From: a bacterium
GTDB taxonomy: Bacteria > Joyebacterota > Joyebacteria > Joyebacterales > Joyebacteraceae
Reading direction: 5' to 3'
Length of the DNA stretch: 64,000 nucleotides
Assembly: GCA_025774935.1 (NCBI GenBank)
Contig: JALGZK010000007.1
Location: forward strand, 1-64,000
Part shown: positions 49,719 to 57,063 of the stretch, piece after piece
How the letters are laid out: every line of letters begins with the position of its first letter
Numbering within the stretch: the first letter of the stretch is position 1
Program-made: the position numbers and the translations under genes
Notes under the pieces: model-generated
Databases searched by the model: none
The model's input: the letters and a program-made list of their open reading frames with translations, nothing else
Told to the model about the DNA's origin: nothing

Positions 49719-51833
49719 GTGAGAACGATGCTCATCCTCGCGGTGGCAGTCGTTCTGGCGATCGCCCTGCCTGTCACGGCGAGCGAGATCCACGACGCGG
49801 CCGCCGAAGGAGATGATGCGCGAGTGAAGGAACTCCTGAAGGAGAATCCGGAGCTCGCGCTCGAGAAGGACGTAAGGAACGAGACGGTCCTCCACATCGC
49901 GGCCCGTGAGGGCCATCTCGAAGTGGTCAAGGCCGCGCTCAAGGCGGGAGCCCCCATCGACATCGGCGACAACGAGGGGAGCACGCCGCTCGATGTCGCG
50001 GCGATCTTCGGACACATGGAGCTCGCCGAGTACCTCGTCAAGAAGGGCGCCGCCATCGACCACGCCGACGTCAACGGCCTCACGCCCCTGCATTTCGCCG
50101 CCTACAACGAGCAGCCCGAGATCACCGCGTTCCTGATCGAACGCGGCGCCGACGTCAGCGCCTTGACGGCTGGCAGCAGCACCCCGCTCCACGGCGCCGC
50201 CTACAACGGCGACGTCGCTACCATGACGGTCCTCCTCGAGAACGGCGCCGATCCGAACGCAAGAAACAGCGCCGGCTACACGCCGATCCTGAGCGGAGCC
50301 GCTGTGAACGGCGGACTCGACGCGATCGAGCTTCTCGTCGCTCACGGAGCGGACATCTACGACCGCGTACACGAGGGCTCGAGCGCGCTCATGTTCGCGG
50401 CCGCCGCCGGAAAGCCCGATCTCGTCCGCTACTTCCTCGAGGCGGGCGTGCCTCCGGACGCGCGGAACAACCACGAGTGGATGGCGATCCATACCGCCGC
50501 CGAGGGCGGCAACGTCGAGATCATCGACATCCTCGTCGAGAACGGGGCCGACGTGAACGCAGGCTGCGGGTTCGGAAGGACTGCCGTCACCTGGGCAGTG
50601 CTCCGCAGTCACCAGGAAGCGACGGCGCGGCTTCTCGAGCTCGGCGCCGATCCCGACCCTGTGGACGACTGGGGCGGCACGCCGCTCGCGCGCGCGTTCC
50701 TGAACGGTGACATCGAGATCGCGCGACTCCTGATCAGCGCCGGCGCCGATGTCAACAGGCCGGCGGGTGACTGGGAGCGCTCGATCCTGCACACCGCCGC
50801 CGTCAGCGGCCGGACCGACCTCATCGCGCTGGCCGTCGAGTTCTCCGCCGACGTGAACGCTGTCGATGCCTACGGAATGACTCCGATCGAGTACGCGGCA
50901 CGCTACGGGCACAAGGACGCGGCGGACGCGCTCATCGCGGCGGGCGCTCGGGCCGAAGGCCTTGAGGAGAACTACGGTCGCCCCGAGCTCCTCGACCAGC
51001 GTGTCGCGGACGGCGAGGCGGTGATGTGGTATCTTGGTCACTGCGGGTTCGCCGTCAAGACGAGAGACCACTTCATGGTCTTCGACTACTGGAAGGACGA
51101 CGACGCACCAGCGTCCGCCTCGCTCTCGAACGGCCACATCGTGGCGTCTGAACTCGACGGCCAGAACGTTGTCGTCTTCGTCACCCACGGCCACGGCGAC
51201 CACTTCGATCCTCGGATCTTCGATTGGGCCGACTCCGTCGGGAAGATCGAGTACGTCTACGGGTTCCGTCCCGAGCTCACGGAGCCGTACCGCACGGACG
51301 GATACGAGGGTCCGGAGTATCAGTTCATTGGTCCCCGTGAGCAGGCCACGTTCGGCGACGTCGAGGTAAGGACGATCGAGGCGAACGACGGCGGCGTCGG
51401 GTTCCTGGTCTCGGTCGACGGCATCGTCCTCTATCACGCCGGCGACCACGCCGGGTGGGCCGAGGGCGAGCGCGACGGGTATTTCGCCGAGATCGACTAC
51501 CTCGACCCGTTCGTGGACGAGCTCGACCTGGCGTTCGTGAACGTCACGGGCTGTCACGCGCACGACCCCGATCGGCTCCGCGAGGGCAACCTCTACACGA
51601 TGGAGAAGCTCAAGCCAGCGGTGGTCGTCCCGACGCACGCGTTCAATCGGGAGTACGCCTACGCCGACGCGGCGGTGGAGTTCGCGGAGGCCGGCTGCAC
51701 CACGCCGTGCTGTCTCCCGGTGAACTGCGGCGACAGCTTCGTCTACTCGAGCGGCAGGGTCGCGATCCTCGCCCCCGCCATCCCGGCAGGAAGCGCGATG
51801 GCGAACGCGACGGTTCCTACCTGCGCGCCCTGA
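49719..51833 (+). CDS. Exported ankyrin-repeat/metallo-beta-lactamase-fold fusion
   Basis: A 704-residue protein: signal peptide (ending PVTAS), about eleven ankyrin repeats (residues ~25-415; G-x-TPLH-AA and L-GAD-N units such as NGLTPLHFAAYNEQPEITAFLIERGADV), then a metallo-beta-lactamase domain (about 425-690) with VFVTHGHGDHFDP (H-x-H-x-D-H), YHAGDHAGW and PTHAFNREYAYADAA, plus a Cys-rich patch (CTTPCCLPVNCG). The second part resembles UlaG-like hydrolases, which act on sugar lactones or phosphodiesters. I do not recall this fusion as a named family. Start is GTG 49719 with GGGAGGAG close upstream. Periplasmic by inference. Confidence 0.82.
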   Translation: MRTMLILAVAVVLAIALPVTASEIHDAAAEGDDARVKELLKENPELALEKDVRNETVLHIAAREGHLEVVKAALKAGAPIDIGDNEGSTPLDVAAIFGHMELAEYLVKKGAAIDHADVNGLTPLHFAAYNEQPEITAFLIERGADVSALTAGSSTPLHGAAYNGDVATMTVLLENGADPNARNSAGYTPILSGAAVNGGLDAIELLVAHGADIYDRVHEGSSALMFAAAAGKPDLVRYFLEAGVPPDARNNHEWMAIHTAAEGGNVEIIDILVENGADVNAGCGFGRTAVTWAVLRSHQEATARLLELGADPDPVDDWGGTPLARAFLNGDIEIARLLISAGADVNRPAGDWERSILHTAAVSGRTDLIALAVEFSADVNAVDAYGMTPIEYAARYGHKDAADALIAAGARAEGLEENYGRPELLDQRVADGEAVMWYLGHCGFAVKTRDHFMVFDYWKDDDAPASASLSNGHIVASELDGQNVVVFVTHGHGDHFDPRIFDWADSVGKIEYVYGFRPELTEPYRTDGYEGPEYQFIGPREQATFGDVEVRTIEANDGGVGFLVSVDGIVLYHAGDHAGWAEGERDGYFAEIDYLDPFVDELDLAFVNVTGCHAHDPDRLREGNLYTMEKLKPAVVVPTHAFNREYAYADAAVEFAEAGCTTPCCLPVNCGDSFVYSSGRVAILAPAIPAGSAMANATVPTCAP

Positions 51834-51863
51834 CGGGTGCCACGGTCCACGCTTGAGGCAATC

Positions 51864-51894
51864 TCGGGGTCCGGGCACATCGTCCGGACCCCGA
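51864..51894 (+). terminator. Intrinsic terminator
   Basis: An 11-bp stem (TCGGGGTCCGG and its complement) with a 9-base loop, just after the ankyrin/hydrolase gene. Confidence 0.65.
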
Positions 51895-52009
51895 CTCATC
51901 TGGCACACAGACGACACTTGCGCTCGTCCGTCGTCTGTGGTATTCGGGAGTGTGTGATCTCGCCGGTTCGGACAGAAGCTGCTTCAGGCCCTTTGAAAGG
52001 GAGGAGCTC

Positions 52010-52933
52010 ATGAAGAGAGCGATCGTGCTCTTGTGCATTGCCCTCCTGGTGTCGTCGCCGGTGATGGCGATCGCCAGGCAGAGCCTCAGGGAGGCGGTTC
52101 CGGACCTCCCGGACGACCAGGAACCGCTCGTCGTCGCGGATGTGCTCATCGCGATCGACATCGACGCGAACCCAGGATTCGCCGATCTCACCTCGCGCTA
52201 CGCGGACGCGTTCACTGCCGCGGGCGCGGCGTCCGTCGCGACCTGCGCCGTCGAGGCGACCGGCGGAACGATCAACTTCCCGCCGGACGTGACGTACGCG
52301 AACTATCCGGTGGTCGTCGTTCTCACGAGCGAGAACTGGTGGGAGATCCCGAGCAACATCGACCCTGCCGACGAGGTCGTCCTCATGAACTACCTCGACA
52401 GCGGCGGCAACCTCCTCCTGGTCGGTCAGGATTACATGTACGGCTCGCACGGGGACATGGACGGCGCCTCCAACCCCTGCTACGGGTTCCCGCTCAACTA
52501 CCTCGGTCTTGATCTCGTCTTCCAGGACTTCGACGGGCCGACGCCGCCGATGCGGAAGGGCGAGCCCCACGACGGAGAGCGGTCCGAGGTGGCAACGCTC
52601 TACGGCCGCGCCAATTGGATCCTCGTGGGCCTGGTGGTCATCATCGTCGCCAACACGGTCTTCATCAATAACCCGTTCTACACGGACCGCGGGGTGCCCG
52701 TGAGCAGGGGGGCCGGGATGGGTCTCGACTACGAGGGGGAATTCGCCTCGGCTGAGGGAGTTCTGACCTACTACGAGACGGACACGTTCCAGGCTGTCTG
52801 GTCTGGCGTCGAGATCTCCGCGGCCGGCGACGAGGACTTCAACGAGATCATCGCGCGACTCTACGAGTGGTTCGACGGCGAGACGCCCGTCCAGCGCCTC
52901 CACTGGGGAGCGATCAAGGCGCTGTATCGCTGA
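52010..52933 (+). CDS. Exported protein with internal membrane segment, ending WGAIKALYR
   Basis: A 307-residue protein: signal peptide (ending PVMAIA), an alpha/beta domain (about 40-200: VLIAIDIDANPGFADLTSRYADAFTAAG..., YPVVVVLTSENWW, LDSGGNLLLVGQDYMYG) that looks like a class-I-amidotransferase-like Rossmann fold, a hydrophobic segment WILVGLVVIIVANTVFI near 205-222, and a tail ending TPVQRLHWGAIKALYR. The tail matches two other secreted proteins in the window. GGGAGGAG is 4-5 bases before the ATG. It stands alone between two terminators. I do not recognise the family; the mid-protein hydrophobic stretch could be a buried strand rather than a span. Confidence 0.68.
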   Translation: MKRAIVLLCIALLVSSPVMAIARQSLREAVPDLPDDQEPLVVADVLIAIDIDANPGFADLTSRYADAFTAAGAASVATCAVEATGGTINFPPDVTYANYPVVVVLTSENWWEIPSNIDPADEVVLMNYLDSGGNLLLVGQDYMYGSHGDMDGASNPCYGFPLNYLGLDLVFQDFDGPTPPMRKGEPHDGERSEVATLYGRANWILVGLVVIIVANTVFINNPFYTDRGVPVSRGAGMGLDYEGEFASAEGVLTYYETDTFQAVWSGVEISAAGDEDFNEIIARLYEWFDGETPVQRLHWGAIKALYR

Positions 52934-52962
52934 GCGAGTTCTGAAGTCGCGGCACTCGAGAG

Positions 52963-52992
52963 AGCGGGGAGCACTGCTCCCCGCTTCTCTTT
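52963..52992 (+). terminator. Intrinsic terminator
   Basis: A 10-bp stem AGCGGGGAGC/GCTCCCCGCT with a 3-base loop, followed by TCTCTTTG. Confidence 0.78.
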
Positions 52993-53144
52993 GCGCTCCC
53001 AGCACAGATCAGGAGCGACCGCGCCCGAGTCGGTGGTTGACTCGGTTGGGGCCGGCGTGTATCGTCTCGGCCAGTTCCCCCGGGGCTCCAACGCCTGACG
53101 AATAACGCCGCCGCACAGGTGTATCATCTACGGGAGGTGATACC

Positions 53145-53594
53145 ATGCTCGAGAACTACTGGTGGATCTGGTTCGCGCTCGCCGCGATCTTCATCATTGT
53201 AGAGATCTTCACGGCGGGCTTCTTCATTCTGTGGTTCGGTGTGGGCGCAGCAGTCGCAGGAGTTCTCGCGCTACTCGGGCTCGACCCGGTCTGGCAGTGG
53301 GGAGCGTTCGTGGTCGTCTCGGCGGCGCTCTTCGCGGGGTCGAGGCGGTTCGCGGAACGGTTCTCGAAGAAGCAGCCCCCCGGAATCGGCGCCGACCGGC
53401 TCATAGGCAAGCGGGGCGTCGTGCTCGAGGCGATCGACGACGTCGGGAACACCGGACGCGTCAGGATCGACAAGGAAGAGTGGCGAGCCGATGCCCATGA
53501 AGCCGAGGCGGTGCCTGAGGGTGCGCGTGTCGAAGTGGTCAGGCTCGAGGGCACGCACGTCGTCGTGAGACAGCTCAAGGAGGAGCAATCATGA
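53145..53594 (+). CDS. nfeD: NfeD-like membrane protein
   Basis: A 149-residue protein: three hydrophobic segments in the first ~70 residues ([54 protein letters not shown]), then a soluble OB-fold domain (about 80-145: [32 protein letters not shown]). This is the short NfeD (YbbK/NfeD1b) form. NfeD proteins pair with SPFH proteins; the next gene, overlapping by 4 bases (ATGA), is one. The pair is thought to maintain membrane microdomains or protein quality in the inner membrane. GGGAGG lies 7 bases before the ATG. Confidence 0.92.
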   Translation: MLENYWWIWFALAAIFIIVEIFTAGFFILWFGVGAAVAGVLALLGLDPVWQWGAFVVVSAALFAGSRRFAERFSKKQPPGIGADRLIGKRGVVLEAIDDVGNTGRVRIDKEEWRADAHEAEAVPEGARVEVVRLEGTHVVVRQLKEEQS

Positions 53595-54508
53595 TAGGGC
53601 TCTACGCTGCAGTCGTCGTCCTCGTGCTCATCATCGCGGCCAGAGGCCTCAAGATCGTGAGGCCCTGGCAGAAGGCCCTCATCGAGCGGCTGGGACGGTA
53701 CCAGCGGACCGCGGACAGCGGCCTCTCGATCATCATCCCGTTCATGGAGAAGATGATCAAGGTCGACATGCGGGAGCAGGTCGTTGACGTTCCGCCGCAG
53801 GGCGTGATCACGAAGGACAACGTGGTCGTCGAGGTCGACGCGGTCGTGTACTACGAGGTGACCGATCCCGTGAAGGTCACCTACAACGTGGCGAGTTTCT
53901 ACCTCGCAGCCACGAAGCTCGCTCAGACAAACCTCAGGAATCTGATTGGCGACCTGGCGCTCGACGAGTCGCTCACCTCGCGCGAGATGATCAACACGAA
54001 GCTCAGAGACGTGCTTGACGACGCGACCGACAAGTGGGGAACGAAGGTGACCCGCGTCGAGCTTCAGAGGATCGAACCGCCGCAGGAAGTGATTGACGCG
54101 ATGCACCGTCAGATGAAGGCGGAGCGCGACCGTCGCGCGATGATCCTCGAGGCCGAAGGCCACAAGCAGTCGGCGATCCTGAAGGCCGAGGGCGAGGCCG
54201 AGGCGATCAAGAAGGTCGCGGACGCCGACAAGTACCAGAAGCTCACGGTCGCGAAGGGCGAGGGCGAAGCGATCCAGACGGTCTACAACGCGATCCACGA
54301 CGGGCGTCCTACGAACGACCTCATCGCGATCAAGTACCTCGAGGCTCTCCAGGCGATCGCCGACGGGAAGGCGACGAAGATCTTCCTGCCGCTCGAGACC
54401 TCGGGCGTGCTCGGGAGCATCGGTGGTATCGCCGAGCTTCTGAAGGAGAAGGTGGCGCCCCAGCGGTCCGAGCCGCCGACGCGTGGGCAGGGAACTCCGC
54501 AGCCGTAG
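53591..54508 (+). CDS. SPFH/Band 7 (stomatin/paraslipin) protein
   Basis: A 305-residue membrane-anchored protein: one N-terminal hydrophobic helix ([17 protein letters not shown]), the SPFH domain (about 25-185: [50 protein letters not shown]), and a long charged coiled coil (about 185-245, with repeats of K-A-E-G-E-A). It matches the QmcA/paraslipin group. With NfeD it forms a membrane complex. The A-E-G-[HE] repeats are typical. It is the second and last gene of the pair; a terminator follows. Confidence 0.93.
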   Translation: MIGLYAAVVVLVLIIAARGLKIVRPWQKALIERLGRYQRTADSGLSIIIPFMEKMIKVDMREQVVDVPPQGVITKDNVVVEVDAVVYYEVTDPVKVTYNVASFYLAATKLAQTNLRNLIGDLALDESLTSREMINTKLRDVLDDATDKWGTKVTRVELQRIEPPQEVIDAMHRQMKAERDRRAMILEAEGHKQSAILKAEGEAEAIKKVADADKYQKLTVAKGEGEAIQTVYNAIHDGRPTNDLIAIKYLEALQAIADGKATKIFLPLETSGVLGSIGGIAELLKEKVAPQRSEPPTRGQGTPQP

Positions 54509-54542
54509 TCGGCGGGCGCGAACATACGCAGCACACAAGAGA

Positions 54543-54574
54543 ACGCCCACCGATCCTCTCGGGTCGGTGGGCGT
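54543..54574 (+). terminator. Intrinsic terminator
   Basis: An 11-bp stem ACGCCCACCGA/TCGGTGGGCGT with a 10-base loop, followed by CTTCG; separates the SPFH gene from the convergent gene at 54624. Confidence 0.7.
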
Positions 54575-54623
54575 CTTCGAGTGGTGCCAATTGTGCATGT
54601 GGAGCGCTACCGGCAGAGCGCCG

Positions 54624-55436
54624 CTATCGATAGATCCCCTTGATCGTACCCCAGCTCTCTGTTTCGACCGGCGTGACTCCAGCGATCTCCTCGTTCTCCG
54701 TGAGCCAGCAGGTCCAGGGGCCGCGCTCGCCCTCGCGGATGGCGAACTCCACCCAGGCGAGCCGCGGCGCGAAGAGGTCGTTCGCGGACACGATCTGAAG
54801 AGGGTCCATGCTCATTATGTAGTTCGCGTCGTCGTGGAAGTCGAGGAGGACATTCACGGGGGGGCCGGGCTCAAGGACCCAAGTGTTCGGTCCCGTGGGC
54901 GTCCCGAAGAGGTCGAACGACGGGAAGCTGAGCATGAAATCGACGACGTGGCCTGTGAGTGGCGGCGGCACGTTGTCCCACTGGATCATGATCTGCCCGG
55001 TGGCTCCCGCCGGGGACGCGCTGTCGATGACGGTGCCGTCCTCGTAGACGAATGTCATGGCGTCAACGGACGAGCTTTCCGCGAACACGAACAGGTTCAC
55101 GCCCCCCGGAAAGATCTCAGGAGGCTCAGCGGTCACGGCGTGCCATCCGGCGGCAGTCATGTGGGGCCCACTGCCCCCTCCGCCACCGGCACCCTTGATG
55201 CACTTGCAGTCTCTCCACGGGACGATCCCGCCGCCCGTTACCTCTTTGCAGGTCCCTATCCCACCGCCAGGGGGAGTGCACGACGTCCCTGGCTGACTGC
55301 ACGTGACGGTGGTTCCGGTGTTATGAACGTGAACGCAGCCGGTCAGGTGGCGGGAGCATCCCCCGTCGTGACCGAGTGCGCTGCCCGCGGCGAGCGCTAG
55401 GCTCATGACGGCCAAAGCGACAACGATCCATCTCAT
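54624..55436 (-). CDS. Cys-rich secreted protein ending WGTIKGIYR
   Basis: A 270-residue secreted protein: signal peptide (MRWIVVALAVMSLALAAGSALG), a cysteine-rich region of about 70 residues with eight cysteines (GGCSRHLTGC, TCSQPGTSC, GTCKEVTGGG, RDCKCIKG), a Gly-rich hinge (GGGGGSG), a beta-rich body, and the tail TPVETESWGTIKGIYR. Vicinal Cys pairs suggest disulfides. GGAGG is 7 bases before the ATG. The body resembles the secreted protein at 5758-6417 in composition only. Function unknown; surface exposure inferred from the tail shared with two other exported proteins. Confidence 0.7.
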   Translation of the reverse strand: MRWIVVALAVMSLALAAGSALGHDGGCSRHLTGCVHVHNTGTTVTCSQPGTSCTPPGGGIGTCKEVTGGGIVPWRDCKCIKGAGGGGGSGPHMTAAGWHAVTAEPPEIFPGGVNLFVFAESSSVDAMTFVYEDGTVIDSASPAGATGQIMIQWDNVPPPLTGHVVDFMLSFPSFDLFGTPTGPNTWVLEPGPPVNVLLDFHDDANYIMSMDPLQIVSANDLFAPRLAWVEFAIREGERGPWTCWLTENEEIAGVTPVETESWGTIKGIYR

Positions 55437-55863
55437 CTCGTCACCTCCCTTTCGTGAGGAAGACGGTCTCTCGAACACAGGGGCAGCGGGCCCCCGCGCG
55501 GTGCACTCCGCAACTCGCGCGGGTGTGCGCGTGTCACGGCGGCGGGTGTTCCCGTCACCCCCTACGGGCGCGGCGTCGTGCGCCGCGGCGCATCACCTGC
55601 GTCGTTCCCTTGGCGAGTGGGGTCTTGTCCGTCCGGCTCAGGGTCCCTTCGTGGCGGGACACGGAACTGCCGGATTCGGCGATCAGTACATTCTGATGCG
55701 GGCTCATCCAAACCGATGCTGCAGGTGAACGGCCACGCAAGCCAGACGTGAGTGAACCTGCTCAGTTATGCAGTTTCGGGTTCTGTCCGCGGCACCGGCA
55801 CCGTGCTACAATCGTCACCGGTCACCGGTGAGGACTGCCACGTCCTCCGGGAGGTTCGATTCG
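55437..55863. other. Gene-free intergenic region
   Basis: No convincing gene. It holds the upstream region of the minus-strand Cys-rich secreted gene and, at its right end, a possible -10 box (see 55804-55812) for the DUF4126 gene. A 10-bp palindrome TCACCGGTGA lies at about 55819-55828. Confidence 0.4.
55804..55812 (+). promoter_or_regulatory. Possible extended -10 promoter
   Basis: TGCTACAAT, an extended -10 element 50 bases before the DUF4126 gene; no clear -35 hexamer. Confidence 0.4.
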
Positions 55864-56439
55864 ATGGAGATTCTGCTGAGCGTCCTCATAGGTCTCGCGC
55901 TCGCGGCGGCCTGCGGCTTCCGTGTCTTCGTGCCCTTCCTCGTAGTGAGCATCGCCTCAGCGAGCGGTCACCTCGACCTCACGCCGGGCTTCGAGTGGAT
56001 CGGCACGACTCCCGCCCTCATCGCGTTTGCCGTCGCCACGGCGCTCGAGATCGCCGCATACTACATACCGTGGCTCGACAACCTCCTCGACACGATCGCG
56101 ACGCCCGTCGCGGTGGTCGCGGGGACGATCGTCGCCGCCTCAGTTGTCCAGGAAGTCTCGCCGCTCCTCCGGTGGACCCTCGCCGTCATCATCGGAGGGG
56201 GAGTCGCCGGAACCGTACAGGTCGCGACGGCGACTCTCCGCGTCGGCTCGTCGGCCACCACCGGGGGGCTGGCGAATCCGGCTGTGTCGACCGGTGAGCT
56301 CGGGGGCTCAGTCATTACGAGCGTTCTCGCCGTCATCGTTCCAGTCGTCGCCGCCGCGCTCGTCGTCCTCCTCTGCGCTGTGATTCTCCGTAAGCTCAGG
56401 CGTGTGCGCCTGTTCCGGCGGCAGTCGCGAGCGGACTAA
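55864..56439 (+). CDS. DUF4126-family membrane protein
   Basis: A 191-residue protein with about five hydrophobic helices: ILLSVLIGLALAAACGFRVFVPFLVVSIA (the DUF4126 start with CGFRVFVP), WIGTTPALIAFAVATALEIAAYYIPWLDNLLDTIATP, VVAGTIVAAS, a Gly/Ala/Thr-rich GGGVAGTVQVATATLRVGSSATTGGLANP stretch, and a last helix VLAVIVPVVAAALVVLLCAVIL. The ATG has GGGAGG 9 bases upstream. Family function is unknown. Segments are cited for location only. Confidence 0.85.
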   Translation: MEILLSVLIGLALAAACGFRVFVPFLVVSIASASGHLDLTPGFEWIGTTPALIAFAVATALEIAAYYIPWLDNLLDTIATPVAVVAGTIVAASVVQEVSPLLRWTLAVIIGGGVAGTVQVATATLRVGSSATTGGLANPAVSTGELGGSVITSVLAVIVPVVAAALVVLLCAVILRKLRRVRLFRRQSRAD

Positions 56440-56482
56440 TCCGGCCGCAGGGGGAGCCCCGAGGCGTGCCCTGAGCGATTCC

Positions 56483-56511
56483 TTGACAGAGCGGCCCCGT
56501 GGTTGTATCCT
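56483..56511 (+). promoter_or_regulatory. Sigma-70-type promoter
   Basis: A perfect TTGACA, a 17-base spacer and TATCCT. Transcription would start near 56518, leaving a leader of about 145 bases before the gene at 56663. Confidence 0.65.
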
Positions 56512-56662
56512 GTTATTGGACCTCTCAGTACGCGAGACCCCCTCTGCCGCGAACACCCCGCCGATGGACGTCCGCAGTACCTTACTACGTCATCGACGAA
56601 CCCGAGCGACAGCCGAAGACAGCGATTCGCACGCGAGAACCCCCTCAGCAAGGAGGGCTGTC

Positions 56663-57025
56663 ATGAACGCGAGGCGTTTGCTCACCCTGCTTGTGGTCGT
56701 TGCGCTCGGTGTGCTGCTGGTGTCGAACACCGCAGTGTGCCGGTCGGACGCGCCGCACAGCACCGCGCTGCCCTGGGCCGATGACGACGGCCCGGTCGGC
56801 GGGGACCCGGACGACATCGATCCCGAGGAAGGCCTCGGGGACGACGACAACTGGGACAAGGCGGTGCCCACCGATCCCCCGCTGAACGAGTTCGGCGCCG
56901 GAGACGACGGGAGCGTGAAGAGCCCCGATCCTCAGGGCAGGGAGTTCCTGTGGACCGAGGACTTCTTCCGTGTCCAGCTGAGGATACTCCTCAGTACCTG
57001 GACGTTCGCTCTCGGCGTTCGTTGA
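56663..57025 (+). CDS. Small acidic secreted protein
   Basis: A 120-residue protein: signal peptide or anchor (MNARRLLTLLVVVALGVLLVSNTAV), a very acidic middle (PVGGDPDDIDPEEGLGDDDNWDKAVP), and a C-terminal amphipathic or hydrophobic segment (FFRVQLRILLSTWTFALGVR). AAGGAGGG is 5 bases before the ATG. It precedes the large sigma-54-type activator by 38 bases and probably shares its transcript. The Asp-rich region could bind calcium. No family recognised; it may be a regulator or target of the adjacent system. Confidence 0.6.
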   Translation: MNARRLLTLLVVVALGVLLVSNTAVCRSDAPHSTALPWADDDGPVGGDPDDIDPEEGLGDDDNWDKAVPTDPPLNEFGAGDDGSVKSPDPQGREFLWTEDFFRVQLRILLSTWTFALGVR

Positions 57026-57063
57026 TGCTGATCTGATTCCGAACCTCGCTACGGGGGGCAACA

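Noticed and set aside
49689-51917. 742-codon open frame on the minus strand
   Set aside because: It lies opposite the ankyrin/hydrolase gene, where repeated codons keep the antisense frame open. No start context, no domain.
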